From assembly GCA_938041945.1 (NCBI GenBank), contig CALISC010000007.1, positions 1 to 13,095 of the forward strand: DNA of 13,095 nt, written 5' to 3'. The DNA comes from an uncultured Acholeplasmataceae bacterium (lineage in GTDB: Bacteria > Bacillota_I > Bacilli_A > Acholeplasmatales > Acholeplasmataceae). This document shows, one piece after another, positions 1-8,411 of this stretch. The notes under the pieces are model-generated. The model was not told the DNA's origin. It was given only the letters and a program-made list of their open reading frames with translations, and did no database searches. The position numbers and the translations under genes were made by a program. Position 1 is the first letter of the stretch. Every line of letters starts with the position of its first letter.

Positions 1-39
1 CTATTAAAACTAAGTAAGGTAAAAACAAAGAAAAGTTAA

Positions 40-56
40 AGACTCTTTTTGAGTCT
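40..56 (-). terminator. Hairpin terminator after potA
   Basis: A 6-bp perfect stem (AGACTC/GAGTCT) with a 5-nt A/T loop lies 9 nt past the potA stop codon. Read on the minus strand it is followed by a broken T-rich run (TTAACTTTTC then more T). On the plus strand it is also followed by a T-rich stretch, so it could serve both directions. The stem is short, so efficiency is uncertain. If real, it ends the long minus-strand operon and separates potA from whatever lies beyond the window. Confidence 0.5.
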
Positions 57-65
57 AAAATTTTT

Positions 66-1352
66 CTATTCATGTTCCTTTTCCATGACGTGAATGTCTT
101 CTGGATTGAAGTCTATGTCAACTTCTTTACCAACCGACACATAGTCAGTGGTGTGAATTGTGTAAACTCGGTCTTTGGTTTGCACATCAATTTCGTAAAA
201 TATACCTTTAAAAGCCACAGAATCTGTAACTCCTGTAAACTTACCTGTTCCTTTTTTTACAATATCTATATCTTCTGGGCGAAGTACAACTTCAACAGAC
301 TGGTTTTTAGAAAATCCTGAGTCTACGCACTCAAGTTCTTTGTGGTCAAAACTTACCAAAAAGTCGTCTTTCATTATTGCCGGAATAATGTTAGACTCAC
401 CAATAAAACGCGCAACAAAGCGGTTAACTGGTTCATTGTAAATGTCAACTGGAGTTCCAATTTGTTGAATTTCACCTTTGTTCATCACGACAATTTTGTC
501 AGACATAGTCAGCGCTTCTTCTTGGTCGTGTGTGACAAAAATAAAAGTAATTCCTGCGTTTTTCTGCATTTCTTTTAGTTCATACTGCATCTCTTGGCGG
601 GTCTTTAAGTCAAGAGCAGCAAGTGGTTCGTCAAGTAGCAGAACTTTGGGTTCGTTTATCAGGGCTCTGGCGATTGCAACTCGCTGTTGCTGACCACCAG
701 AAAGCGAAGAAACTTCGCGGTTTTCAAAGCCTTGTAGACCAACTAATTTTAAATATCTTAAAACTTTTTTAGAAAGTTCGGCTTCTATTGACTTAGCCGT
801 TACTCTTTTCTTTTTAAGTTCAGCAATTTTCTTTAAATTATCTTCAGTTTTTTCGCCTTTTTTTAGTGCTTTAATTTCTGCGTCAATTTTCGCATTTGGA
901 TGTTTTAGTGTCCAAACTTTGGCTTTATAGGCTTTTTTTAATTCTTTTAACTCCGCCTTGTCTTTGGTTTTACCAGATTTTTCTAAATATTCTTGGTGAA
1001 GTTTTTTAATTGCTTCTTTTAATTTAAAACGATAGTTTTTAATTCTAAGTGGGAAAGCGATGTTTTCAAAAACATTAAGGTGTGGGAAAAGTGCGTATTT
1101 TTGAAATACGGTGTTAGTTTGTCTTTTATGTGCAGGCACATCAACGATGCTTTTGCCACAAAACAAAACGTCACCTGAACCTGGAGTTTCAAAACCACCA
1201 ATGATTCTAAGTAAAGTGGTTTTACCACAGCCAGATGGACCAAGAAGTGTAACAAACTCGTTGTCGTTGATGTTTAGAGATACACCACGAAGTACTATTT
1301 GATTGTCAAAACTTTTAGTGATGTCTTTTAGTTCAATAAGCGGTATTTCCAA
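66..1352 (-). CDS. potA: Spermidine/putrescine-type ABC transporter ATP-binding protein PotA
   Basis: ATPase subunit of an ABC importer, expected to hydrolyse ATP on the cytoplasmic face to drive polyamine uptake. It has Walker A GPSGCGKTT (residues 38-46), Q-loop Q84, signature LSGGQQQR (217-224), Walker B VLLLDEP (237-243), switch His275, and a C-terminal TOBE-like regulatory region (about 316-420). Unusual is a stretch of about 80 extra residues (about 107-190) between the Q-loop and the signature. It is very rich in Lys/Glu and probably coiled; comparable enlargements are known in mollicute PotA proteins. The chosen start is TTG, preceded at 9 nt by an AAGGCGG Shine-Dalgarno that overlaps the stop region of the peptidase gene, which suggests translational coupling. 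The substrate is inferred from family resemblance. No permease genes are visible, and a hairpin follows the gene. Confidence 0.9.
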   Translation of the reverse strand: MEIPLIELKDITKSFDNQIVLRGVSLNINDNEFVTLLGPSGCGKTTLLRIIGGFETPGSGDVLFCGKSIVDVPAHKRQTNTVFQKYALFPHLNVFENIAFPLRIKNYRFKLKEAIKKLHQEYLEKSGKTKDKAELKELKKAYKAKVWTLKHPNAKIDAEIKALKKGEKTEDNLKKIAELKKKRVTAKSIEAELSKKVLRYLKLVGLQGFENREVSSLSGGQQQRVAIARALINEPKVLLLDEPLAALDLKTRQEMQYELKEMQKNAGITFIFVTHDQEEALTMSDKIVVMNKGEIQQIGTPVDIYNEPVNRFVARFIGESNIIPAIMKDDFLVSFDHKELECVDSGFSKNQSVEVVLRPEDIDIVKKGTGKFTGVTDSVAFKGIFYEIDVQTKDRVYTIHTTDYVSVGKEVDIDFNPEDIHVMEKEHE

Positions 1353-1366
1353 TGCTCGGGTCCGCC

Positions 1367-2914
1367 TTAGTTAGCTTTTGCAAACTGAACTAAAAAGTCA
1401 GTATCTGGATTGTCGTAGTATGTTGACATCGCCTTGTAAAGGGCTTTTCTGGTGTTTATGCCAGCAGTATCTGTTTGTGTTAAGCCAGATTCTGCTTGAA
1501 ATTTCTTAAGGTATTTAATAGTGGTTTCGTCAATGTATCCATCTGTACGCAATGTCTCTGAATTTGCTTTTAGTAAGGCAGCATAGCGAAGAGATAGATA
1601 TCTTTGAATGGCTTTAGCCTCAGGGTTAACAGTGTCTTTTTTAATGTCTTTATCAAGAAAATAATCTTGTTTGTCGTTTAAGGTGTAGGCGTTTTCGTCA
1701 GGTAACTTTTCAACTTCAAATGGATTGTTTTCTTTGTCTAGAGTTTGCCATTTATTTTGTGTGTGGTCAAAATAATGCCAAAAGCCTTGAGTACAAGAAA
1801 GCGTAATTTGTGGTTTTGAAAAAGTTGCTTGTTGAAGAACATAGTAACTTTGGTAAATGTTTTTACCAAAAGTTTCAGTTCCGTAAAGTTTATATCCGCC
1901 GCCATATTTTAAGCAGGCTGCTAAAACTTCGGCAGCAGAAGCTGAGCTTTGATTTACTAAAACTTTGATGTTATAAGGTTTTTTGCTCTCTAATTTACCT
2001 TCAATGATGTGCTCTTCTTTAGTTTTTGAGTTAACTAATTTAGCGTATGGATTTTCTGATTTTGGCAGAAGTGCGCCAACTATAGTTTCAAGTGCACCAA
2101 GTTCACCACCCGGGTTGTTTCTTAAATCTAAAATTAAAGTACTGTCGTTTGATGTTAACTTAGACTTTTCTAGTTTATCTAAAAGAGAGACAAAAGCATC
2201 ACCAGTGATATCTTTTTTAAACTCACTAATTCTAATAACGGCAGCTTTAGGATCTGATGTATTTAGTTCTTCAACTGAACGGTGGTAAGTTTTTCTTCTT
2301 TCAACTTCAACAATGCGCTCTTCGTTTGCGTCTTTGTTTTGGACAATTAACTTAACTTTGCCGTTGTTTTCATCAGTTTGAGTTGTAATCATTTGCACAG
2401 CAATTCTTGCGCTAATGTCTTGAGCCTGTTCAAAATATAATTTTTCGTTGTTGTTTTTTGAGTTAACTACACCAAGAATTTCGTCAGTTGGATAAAGTTT
2501 ACCAAAAGCGCTTGACTGTCTATAGACAGTTTTGACAATCAATCTTGGAAACTTCGCTTGGTATTCAAAAGAAACACCAATTTCGTCTTTTGCTTCTTCT
2601 TTTTGGTCGTAAGGAGAAGGCTCGCCACCAGAAAGTTCAGGATAATTGACAAACACTCTTGAATACTTGTCTAAAATCGGGCTCATAAAGTTTTCAAGAG
2701 AGCCATATTTCAGTCTATCAAACAACTGTTCGTCTATATCCTTGTAGTAGTTTTGTTTGTAGTAGTCAAAAATTTTTCGTTGTAGTTGATCAATTTCGCC
2801 ACTACTTTGGCTTTCTTTGTTGTCAGGAATTATCCAGCGCGGGTCGTATAGTTTGCACGCACTTAAACTAAGCACGCTCAGTAGGGTTAAGATAAATAAA
2901 AATATTTTTTTCAT
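1367..2914 (-). CDS. S41-family (CtpA-like) peptidase, predicted lipoprotein
   Basis: Predicted C-terminal-processing serine protease anchored outside the membrane. Residues 1-20 form a lipoprotein signal: Lys-Lys, a hydrophobic core, and lipobox LSAC with Cys20 as the lipidated residue. A PDZ-like region follows (about 110-205). The S41 core begins near 222, with LILDLRNNPGGELGA (260-274). The Ser-Lys dyad fits the family: Ser326 in NQSSASAAE and Lys351 in GTETFGKN, 25 residues apart as in E. coli Prc/Tsp. The C-terminus (about 431-495) resembles a peptidoglycan-binding PGB1-type domain (KFQAESGL then TAGINTRKAL), as in many Bacillota CtpA proteins. The start is ATG with Shine-Dalgarno AGAGAGG 7 nt upstream. 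It lies 21 nt after trmK, the widest gap in the operon. Its target is unknown. Family assignment is firm; a cell-wall role is inference. Confidence 0.92.
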   Translation of the reverse strand: MKKIFLFILTLLSVLSLSACKLYDPRWIIPDNKESQSSGEIDQLQRKIFDYYKQNYYKDIDEQLFDRLKYGSLENFMSPILDKYSRVFVNYPELSGGEPSPYDQKEEAKDEIGVSFEYQAKFPRLIVKTVYRQSSAFGKLYPTDEILGVVNSKNNNEKLYFEQAQDISARIAVQMITTQTDENNGKVKLIVQNKDANEERIVEVERRKTYHRSVEELNTSDPKAAVIRISEFKKDITGDAFVSLLDKLEKSKLTSNDSTLILDLRNNPGGELGALETIVGALLPKSENPYAKLVNSKTKEEHIIEGKLESKKPYNIKVLVNQSSASAAEVLAACLKYGGGYKLYGTETFGKNIYQSYYVLQQATFSKPQITLSCTQGFWHYFDHTQNKWQTLDKENNPFEVEKLPDENAYTLNDKQDYFLDKDIKKDTVNPEAKAIQRYLSLRYAALLKANSETLRTDGYIDETTIKYLKKFQAESGLTQTDTAGINTRKALYKAMSTYYDNPDTDFLVQFAKAN

Positions 2915-2935
2915 GTTAAAACCTCTCTTATAAAA

Positions 2936-3568
2936 TTATTTTAGATGTTTAGATAAATACAGGTCTGTGTATTTAAGTTCTAATAAAATTTTTTTATCAT
3001 TTGGTCTGAACCTAAGGATTTTTTCACACTTTTCTTTAAGTTTAAGAAAGTAAGTTTCATATCCTTCCTTATTTAAAATAAAGGGCGAGTAAAAACAGTC
3101 AAAAGTAGTTTCAGGTTTCGCAATTTTTAAATTTAAAACAAGAACATTATAGTATACGCCTTTGTCAAAAACAATGTATTCGTCTAGTAACCAAAAGCCT
3201 TTTTCGTTTAAAAATTGTTTAAGTTTAGTTAACTTAGAGTGTACAGAAACTATGTATTTTCCAGGTTTTGCAAGTTTCAAAATCTCAATGGCAGTAATTC
3301 CACCAACTCCAGAAATATTGCAAACATCAAAATCAGCGCTAACTTCTTCAAATCCATTTGACAAAATAAAGTCGCAATTGTAGCCCTTTAAATTACACTT
3401 GGCGTTTTCAAGGGGTAGGACTTTATTGTCAACGGCTATGCCTTTTTTTAAGTTATACTTATCAAACAAAATTTTTAAAAAATAACCGTGGTCGCATCCT
3501 ATGTCTAAAACTACATTGGCCGCTTTAGCAAGCGAGGCTAAAAACTCCAGTCTATTTCTTTCTTTCAT
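2936..3568 (-). CDS. trmK: tRNA (adenine22-N1)-methyltransferase TrmK
   Basis: SAM-dependent class I methyltransferase expected to make m1A22 in the D-loop of tRNAs. Motif I is LDIGCDHGY (21-29) and the acidic residue closing strand 2 is D47. NISGVGG (84-90) sits where TrmK proteins usually have a GMGG motif, so Met is replaced by Val. The 210 residues are somewhat short for the family, with the reduction in the C-terminal helical part. The ATG start lies 4 nt after the dnaG stop, with only a weak AAGA-type ribosome site, so coupling to dnaG translation is likely. In Bacillus subtilis the equivalent gene (yqfN) lies after dnaG and sigA. Here it follows dnaG directly, which supports the assignment by context. 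Confidence 0.87.
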   Translation of the reverse strand: MKERNRLEFLASLAKAANVVLDIGCDHGYFLKILFDKYNLKKGIAVDNKVLPLENAKCNLKGYNCDFILSNGFEEVSADFDVCNISGVGGITAIEILKLAKPGKYIVSVHSKLTKLKQFLNEKGFWLLDEYIVFDKGVYYNVLVLNLKIAKPETTFDCFYSPFILNKEGYETYFLKLKEKCEKILRFRPNDKKILLELKYTDLYLSKHLK

Positions 3569-3572
3569 GTTC

Positions 3573-5339
3573 TTAATTTAAAATCTCGCTGGCTTCTTTA
3601 GTAAAGGCGTCAATTTCTACTTTACTAGAAGTTGTAGAAACTTCTTTAGTTGTTGCTGCTATCAGTTTGCGGATTTTTTTAATGTGAGTAAGGATTTTAA
3701 CGATGTCTGCAGTAATTGCTGCTGGCTCTGTGCTTTCATTGTTTTCAACGGTTTCAATCGCTGAGTTGATTTTCTTTAAAATCTCTTGTCTTTCGGTTGG
3801 CTTTAGACCTTCTACTGTCTCAAAATAGACCTTAACTTGACTGGCAGTTTTGTTTTTACCGTATAACTTACTTTCAATTAAGTGAGTTAAAATCGTAAAA
3901 AGTAAAATGCTGTAACTTTGAAACTCAAAGTGTCTAAGGATATCTCTTTTAATTAAAGTAACAGCGTGTTCTTCAATTTCTGAGTTTAAACAGTGTAGCA
4001 CAAGTGTGTTCATAGCCTGTCTTAGTTTTTCAATTTCTGAGTTTGCCTTTGGTTTAACTGCAGGTTTAAGTGGTGGTTTGACTTCAGTGAATTCTTTTAA
4101 ACTCAAGTCTATGTTTAGTTTTTCTTTAGTTTTAGCAATAAACAAGTTCTGAACTGTCTCGTCTGCATATTTAAAAACTTCTTTGAAGTTATTTTTAAAA
4201 TGCATAACAGAAGTAATGTCAGAATTATCTACTTGACTTGCAATTTTGTTAAAAAAGAAGGTAAAGATATCTTCTTTTTGGCTAAGTAATTTCTCAATTC
4301 CGGCTTTGCCGTTGGCCTGAAAATACTCATCTGGGTCTAGTTTGTTTGGAATATTTACTATATAAACGTTGGTTTTAGGAAACCTTAAAAACTTAAAGGC
4401 TACGCTTTCGGCGGCCTTTTGTCCAGGTAAGTCACCGTCATACATTAAAACTATGCTTTTGGCGTTGCCAACAAGCATTTTTAAGTTAGTCTCGGTTAAA
4501 GTTGTTCCCATTGTCGCACAAGCATTTTTAAAACCTGCGTTAAAGAGCGCAATAACGTCAAAAAAACCTTCAACTAAAACCACTTCTTTTTTGGGGTTTT
4601 CTTGAAGCGCATCTGACAAGTGATAAATTACTTCTTCTTTTTTAAAAACCAAAGTGTCAGGTGAGTTTACGTATTTAGGATTCTCTTTAGATTCAGTTAA
4701 AGCACGGCCAGAAAATCCGACAATTTTACTGCTTAAGTTTTTAAGCGGAAACATCACGCGGTTTTTAAAAAAATCATAAATACGCTCACCGTGCATACCG
4801 ACAAGTGAGGTGTTTTTTAAAGTCTGCGCTGCAATTCCTTGTTTAATCAAGGTTTCTGACATTAAATTATCGTTAAGCGCTACCCCTATTTGAAAGTGCT
4901 CAATAGTCTCTAGACTTAATCTGCGTTTTTCAGTTAAATAAGTTAAATACTCAGCCCCAGAGTTGGTTTTAAGTAAACGCATGTGCATGAACTTAGCAGC
5001 CTCCGCGCACGCTGTGTATTCTTTTTCAAGTGGATCTGGTTTGTAGGTATATCCTAAATTTAGTCTTTTTGAAAAATAATCAAGGGTTGCCTTTACGTCT
5101 AATTTCTTGAATTTCTGGTAGAAATTAAAAGGAGCACCGCCAGTTTTACAAGACATACAATAGGCAATGTTTTTCTCAACAGAAATAGAAAGTGAGGGAT
5201 TGCTGTCATTGTGAAACGGACAAAGCGCCTTGAAGTTCTTGCCAGTTTGAGTGACTGCTATCCCTAGTTCTTGAACTAACTCTAAAATACTGATTTCTGA
5301 GTTAATTTTAGTAAAGATATTGTCTGGATTTGTTTGCAA
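3573..5339 (-). CDS. dnaG: DNA primase DnaG
   Basis: Makes RNA primers for replication at the fork, working with the replicative helicase. The N-terminal CHC2 zinc-binding domain uses C40, H43, C61 and C64. The catalytic core includes RIYDFFKNRVMFPL (186-199). The Toprim domain carries the acidic residues VEGFFD (E257) and YDGDLPG (D301, D303). The C-terminal part (about 430-588), expected to bind the helicase, is poorly conserved, as is usual. Length 588 is normal. The start is TTG, 4 nt after the glycyl-tRNA synthetase stop, with no clear Shine-Dalgarno. No in-frame ATG lies before the upstream stop, so coupled re-initiation is likely. The usual neighbour sigA/rpoD is not present downstream. 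Confidence 0.96.
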   Translation of the reverse strand: MQTNPDNIFTKINSEISILELVQELGIAVTQTGKNFKALCPFHNDSNPSLSISVEKNIAYCMSCKTGGAPFNFYQKFKKLDVKATLDYFSKRLNLGYTYKPDPLEKEYTACAEAAKFMHMRLLKTNSGAEYLTYLTEKRRLSLETIEHFQIGVALNDNLMSETLIKQGIAAQTLKNTSLVGMHGERIYDFFKNRVMFPLKNLSSKIVGFSGRALTESKENPKYVNSPDTLVFKKEEVIYHLSDALQENPKKEVVLVEGFFDVIALFNAGFKNACATMGTTLTETNLKMLVGNAKSIVLMYDGDLPGQKAAESVAFKFLRFPKTNVYIVNIPNKLDPDEYFQANGKAGIEKLLSQKEDIFTFFFNKIASQVDNSDITSVMHFKNNFKEVFKYADETVQNLFIAKTKEKLNIDLSLKEFTEVKPPLKPAVKPKANSEIEKLRQAMNTLVLHCLNSEIEEHAVTLIKRDILRHFEFQSYSILLFTILTHLIESKLYGKNKTASQVKVYFETVEGLKPTERQEILKKINSAIETVENNESTEPAAITADIVKILTHIKKIRKLIAATTKEVSTTSSKVEIDAFTKEASEILN

Positions 5340-5343
5340 TTTT

Positions 5344-6732
5344 CTAAAGTTTAATTTTATTTAGCAGATATTGATTGATATCTTTGATGGCAATTCGCTC
5401 TTGTTGCATTGTGTCGCGGTCGCGAATTGTGACGGTTTGGGTGTCCTCGCTTTCAAAGTCAACAGTGATACAAAAAGGTGTACCAATTGCGTCTTGACGG
5501 CGATATTTCTTTCCAACAGACCCACCACTTTCTTCAAGATAACAGTCAAAGTCTTTTGCAACTTGACGATAAATTGACTCAGCAAGTTCTGAGTGTTTTG
5601 ACTTATTTAAAGGAATAATTGCCACTTTATACGGCGCTAAAAATGGAGAGATTTTAAGAACTTGTCGGATGTCTCCGGCTTCCACTTCTTCTTCCTTTAA
5701 AGCGTTGGCGATAAACATAAAAAACAAACGCTCAACGCCAACGCTAGGTTCAACGCAATATGGCACAAAACGAGAGTTGTCGTCTGGATCTAAATAACTC
5801 ATGTCTTGGCCTGAAAACTTCTGGTGTTGAGAAAGGTCGTAGTCGGTTCTAGAGGCTATTCCCCAAAGTTCATCAAACCCCCACGGAAAGCGATATTGAA
5901 TGTCGGTAGTGGCGTTTGAGTAAAACGCTAAGGCTTCTTTTTTGTGATCTGAGTAAACTAAGTCAGCAGGGTTAACCCCAAGGTCTGTTAAAAACTGCAT
6001 GCAGTATTTTTTAAAGAAAGCAAAAACTTCTAGTTCGGTTCCTGGTTTTACAAAGTACTCAAGTTCCATTTGTTCAAACTCACGAGTTCTAAAAATAAAG
6101 TTACCAGGAGTGATTTCGTTGCGAAAAGCCTTGCCGATTTGGCCAATTCCAAACGGCAACTTAGTGCGAGTTGTTCTAAGTACGTTTTTAAACTGAATAA
6201 AAATGTTTTGAGCGTTTTCAGGACGCAGATAAATTTTGTCTGTGCTGTTTTGAACAACACCTTGATAAGTCTCAAACATCATATTAAAGGCACGAAGTGG
6301 CAACCACTCAGTTTTTTGACAGTTTTGACAAGGAATTTTGTGTTCAGCAATATATGCCTCAATTTCTTCAGTTTTCATACCGTCAACGTCAAAACCATTG
6401 AAGTCAAAAACTAATTTGTCTGCTCTAAATCTTTGATTGCAAGCCTTGCATTCAATTAACGGGTCTGAAAAACTTTTAACATGACCAGAGGCTTGCCAAA
6501 CTAAGTTGTTAAGCAAAATTGGTCCATTAAGTAGTTGATTGCGGGGAAACGCTTGAATGAAGTATTTAGTCCAGGCTGCTTTGATGTTTTGTTTAAGCAG
6601 TGCACCCAATGGTCCGAAATCCCAAGTATTAGAAAGTCCACCGTAAATCTCGCTGCCTTGATAGACAAAACCTTGTTGTTTACAGTAAGTAACGATTTCT
6701 TCAAAAGTAAGTTGTTTTTCATTTTTTTCCAT
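5344..6732 (-). CDS. glyS: Glycyl-tRNA synthetase, alpha2 (homodimeric) type
   Basis: Class II aminoacyl-tRNA synthetase that charges tRNA-Gly in the cytoplasm. Class signatures are GSEIYGGLSNTWDFGPLG (26-43), LRPENAQNIF (169-178), motif 2 FRTREFEQMELEYF (214-227) and motif 3 EPSVGVERL (328-336). The anticodon-binding domain spans about 366-460. Two CxxC pairs (C95/C98 and C135/C138) suggest a structural zinc site in the insertion. It is the single-chain homodimeric form, not the two-gene GlyQ/GlyS form that lies at the same place in Bacillus subtilis. The symbol glyS is one of several in use (also glyQS). The ATG starts 3 nt after the era stop, with a strong GGAAGGAAG Shine-Dalgarno inside the end of era. 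Confidence 0.96.
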   Translation of the reverse strand: MEKNEKQLTFEEIVTYCKQQGFVYQGSEIYGGLSNTWDFGPLGALLKQNIKAAWTKYFIQAFPRNQLLNGPILLNNLVWQASGHVKSFSDPLIECKACNQRFRADKLVFDFNGFDVDGMKTEEIEAYIAEHKIPCQNCQKTEWLPLRAFNMMFETYQGVVQNSTDKIYLRPENAQNIFIQFKNVLRTTRTKLPFGIGQIGKAFRNEITPGNFIFRTREFEQMELEYFVKPGTELEVFAFFKKYCMQFLTDLGVNPADLVYSDHKKEALAFYSNATTDIQYRFPWGFDELWGIASRTDYDLSQHQKFSGQDMSYLDPDDNSRFVPYCVEPSVGVERLFFMFIANALKEEEVEAGDIRQVLKISPFLAPYKVAIIPLNKSKHSELAESIYRQVAKDFDCYLEESGGSVGKKYRRQDAIGTPFCITVDFESEDTQTVTIRDRDTMQQERIAIKDINQYLLNKIKL

Positions 6733-6735
6733 AAA

Positions 6736-7611
6736 TTATTCTTCCTTCCAGTTTTTAAGCATCAACTTCTCAATGTTTTCGCTAACCGAAACTACAATGT
6801 CAAACTCCACTTTTTGTTTAAGTTCTTGTCTGACTTGCATCGCTAAATTCTTTTTAAGTAGGTTAATAGCTGAACCGTTTTTGCCAATTAAAATTGCTTT
6901 TTGGCCAGGTTTTTGACATACTATTTTGACAAAAAACACAGTTTTTGTGCCGACTTCTTGAGTGCCTTCCAGAGAAACTGCTACCTTGTAGGGGATTTCT
7001 TTGTCGTATTGTTTAAGCAATTGCTCGTTGACAAACGACAAGATGTATTCACTATAAGTTTGTGAACTGTTGTAGTCAGCCGGATAAATTAACTCGTTTG
7101 ACTTAAAGTAAGGTAAGGTTAGTTCAATTAGTTTATCTAAGTTTTTCAAAGTTACATTAGAAATTGGAATAAACTCAGCAAATTCGTGAACTGATTGAAA
7201 TGACAAAATGATTTCAAGAATTTTATTTTTCTTTAAGATATCTTCTTTGGTAATCACTAAAATTGTCGGAATTTTTTCGCTTTCAAGAACTTTTAGCACT
7301 GGCAAAAAAGCCTCTGAATATATGCGGTCTACAAGTAAATAACAAACATCGCTTCCGTAAATCGCGCTGTAGGCCTCTTTGGTAACCAGAGTTTCTAGTT
7401 GAGTAGTAGGTCTAAAAGTAATCCCAGGGGTATCTACAAACCCAATTTGAAAGTTTTTAGTAGTCTTAACTCCAAGTAGCGCCTTTTTAGTGGTCTCTGG
7501 TTTTGGGGAAACCGCTTGCGCGCGGTAGCCCAGAATGTTGTTAAGTAAACTAGACTTGCCGGTATTGGGAGCACCAACAATACACACCGAACCTGCTTTA
7601 AATTCGGTCAT
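6736..7611 (-). CDS. era: GTPase Era, 16S rRNA/30S maturation factor
   Basis: GTP-binding protein that assists maturation of the 3' end of 16S rRNA and 30S assembly. The GTPase domain has G1 GAPNTGKS (13-20), G2 region KPETTK, and G3 DTPG (60-63). The G4 motif reads TKED (121-124) instead of NKxD, and G5 is ISN (150-152) instead of the common SA. The C-terminal KH domain carries the GxxG loop IGKNG (242-246), the RNA-binding element typical of Era. Length 291 is usual. The ATG overlaps the end of cdd by 14 nt and has no evident Shine-Dalgarno, so coupling to cdd is likely. The neighbours ybeY and cdd give the standard Bacillota context. Confidence 0.95.
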   Translation of the reverse strand: MTEFKAGSVCIVGAPNTGKSSLLNNILGYRAQAVSPKPETTKKALLGVKTTKNFQIGFVDTPGITFRPTTQLETLVTKEAYSAIYGSDVCYLLVDRIYSEAFLPVLKVLESEKIPTILVITKEDILKKNKILEIILSFQSVHEFAEFIPISNVTLKNLDKLIELTLPYFKSNELIYPADYNSSQTYSEYILSFVNEQLLKQYDKEIPYKVAVSLEGTQEVGTKTVFFVKIVCQKPGQKAILIGKNGSAINLLKKNLAMQVRQELKQKVEFDIVVSVSENIEKLMLKNWKEE

Positions 7612-7993
7612 TGTCTAAGTCAAAAGAAAACGGCAGAAGTTCAGAAACAGTGGTTTCTTTGATGTCTTTTTTGGTGTTAGTTAAAACCACTTTCATGTCT
7701 TTTGGACAAAGTTCAGCAATTACTTGTCTGCAGGCTCCGCACGGAGAAATTGGTGTGTTGGTTTTTGCGGCCACATAAAGAGTTTTAAAGTCGTCTTTGT
7801 GAAAACCTTGGGACATTGCGGAAAACAGCGCTGTTCGCTCTGCACAATTACACATAGAATACGCTCCGTTTTCAATGTTAAATCCTAAAATAAACTCACC
7901 GTTTTTAAGTTCCAGGGCTGCACCTACTTGAAAATTTGAGTAAGGGCAATATGCCATTTTCATAGCATCAAGGGCTTTATTTATGCCAGTCAT
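7598..7993 (-). CDS. cdd: Cytidine deaminase, tetrameric type
   Basis: Hydrolyses cytidine and deoxycytidine to uridine and deoxyuridine for pyrimidine salvage. The zinc and catalytic residues are in CAERTA (C50, E52) and PCGACRQ (C85, C88). Three cysteine ligands indicate the homotetrameric class. The start is placed at the ATG at 7993 and not at an in-frame ATG 21 nt upstream. The sequence AAAGGAAG, a good Shine-Dalgarno 4 nt before 7993, would otherwise be coding, and the resulting 131 residues match the family length. The gene overlaps the 3' end of ybeY by 17 nt and the start of era by 14 nt. Confidence 0.95.
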   Translation of the reverse strand: MTGINKALDAMKMAYCPYSNFQVGAALELKNGEFILGFNIENGAYSMCNCAERTALFSAMSQGFHKDDFKTLYVAAKTNTPISPCGACRQVIAELCPKDMKVVLTNTKKDIKETTVSELLPFSFDLDNDRI

Positions 7994-8411
7994 ATTTCTT
8001 CCTTTCCATTCCAATAAACTTCAGGATTTTTTCAGTTAAATCCATCATGACCTTCTCTTCTTCTTTAGTTTCGTGGTCATAGCCTTTAACGTGCAAATAG
8101 CCATGTACTGCCAAAAAACAAAGTTCGCGTTCATAGGAGTGTTCGTATTCTTTTGCCTGTTCAAGGGCTTTGTCAAGCGAAATAAAGATGTCGCCACAAC
8201 TTTGTTCGTCAACTTCGTCTGGAAACGAAATGACGTCAGTAGGTCTATCTATATTTCTGTATTGTTTATTTAAGTTATGCAAATACACGTTGTCTGCCAA
8301 AATTATTTGCAGGGTTTTTGAATCATCAATTGTTTTAAATAAATGAGTGAGTAGTTTAACCTCTGCTTTAATTTCACGAGTACCTAACTCAGAAAATATA
8401 TTAACGCGCAT
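7977..8411 (-). CDS. ybeY: Endoribonuclease YbeY, rRNA maturation and ribosome quality control
   Basis: Metal-dependent single-strand endoribonuclease involved in 16S rRNA 3' processing and 70S quality control. The signature HGYLHVKGYDH gives the zinc ligands H103, H107 and H113, counted from the chosen start. The conserved RPTDVISFP segment (56-64) precedes it. I chose the ATG at 8411 (MRVNIFSEL), which overlaps the phoH stop by 11 nt. A TTG 18 nt upstream would also be in frame, but neither start has a clear Shine-Dalgarno, so coupling to phoH is likely. The resulting length of 144 is normal. It and Era both act on the 16S rRNA 3' end, and the two genes are separated here only by cdd. Confidence 0.94.
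   Translation of the reverse strand: MRVNIFSELGTREIKAEVKLLTHLFKTIDDSKTLQIILADNVYLHNLNKQYRNIDRPTDVISFPDEVDEQSCGDIFISLDKALEQAKEYEHSYERELCFLAVHGYLHVKGYDHETKEEEKVMMDLTEKILKFIGMERKKYDWHK
7998..8005 (-). promoter_or_regulatory. Ribosome binding site deciding the cdd start
   Basis: On the minus strand the sequence reads AAAGGAAG, 4 nt before the ATG at 7993. It favours this ATG over the in-frame ATG at 8014, which would place the ribosome site inside the coding region. Confidence 0.7.

Noticed and set aside
1983..2288. Plus-strand open frame of 101 codons opposite the S41 peptidase
   Set aside because: It is antisense to the conserved catalytic region, with no family resemblance and no ribosome site.
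3569..3572. Possible remnant of sigA between dnaG and trmK
   Set aside because: Only 4 nt separate the two genes, so no remnant can be present there.
6070..6414. Plus-strand open frame of 114 codons opposite the glycyl-tRNA synthetase gene
   Set aside because: It lies fully antisense to a well-conserved gene, has no recognisable domain, and is explained by the codon pattern of the true gene.
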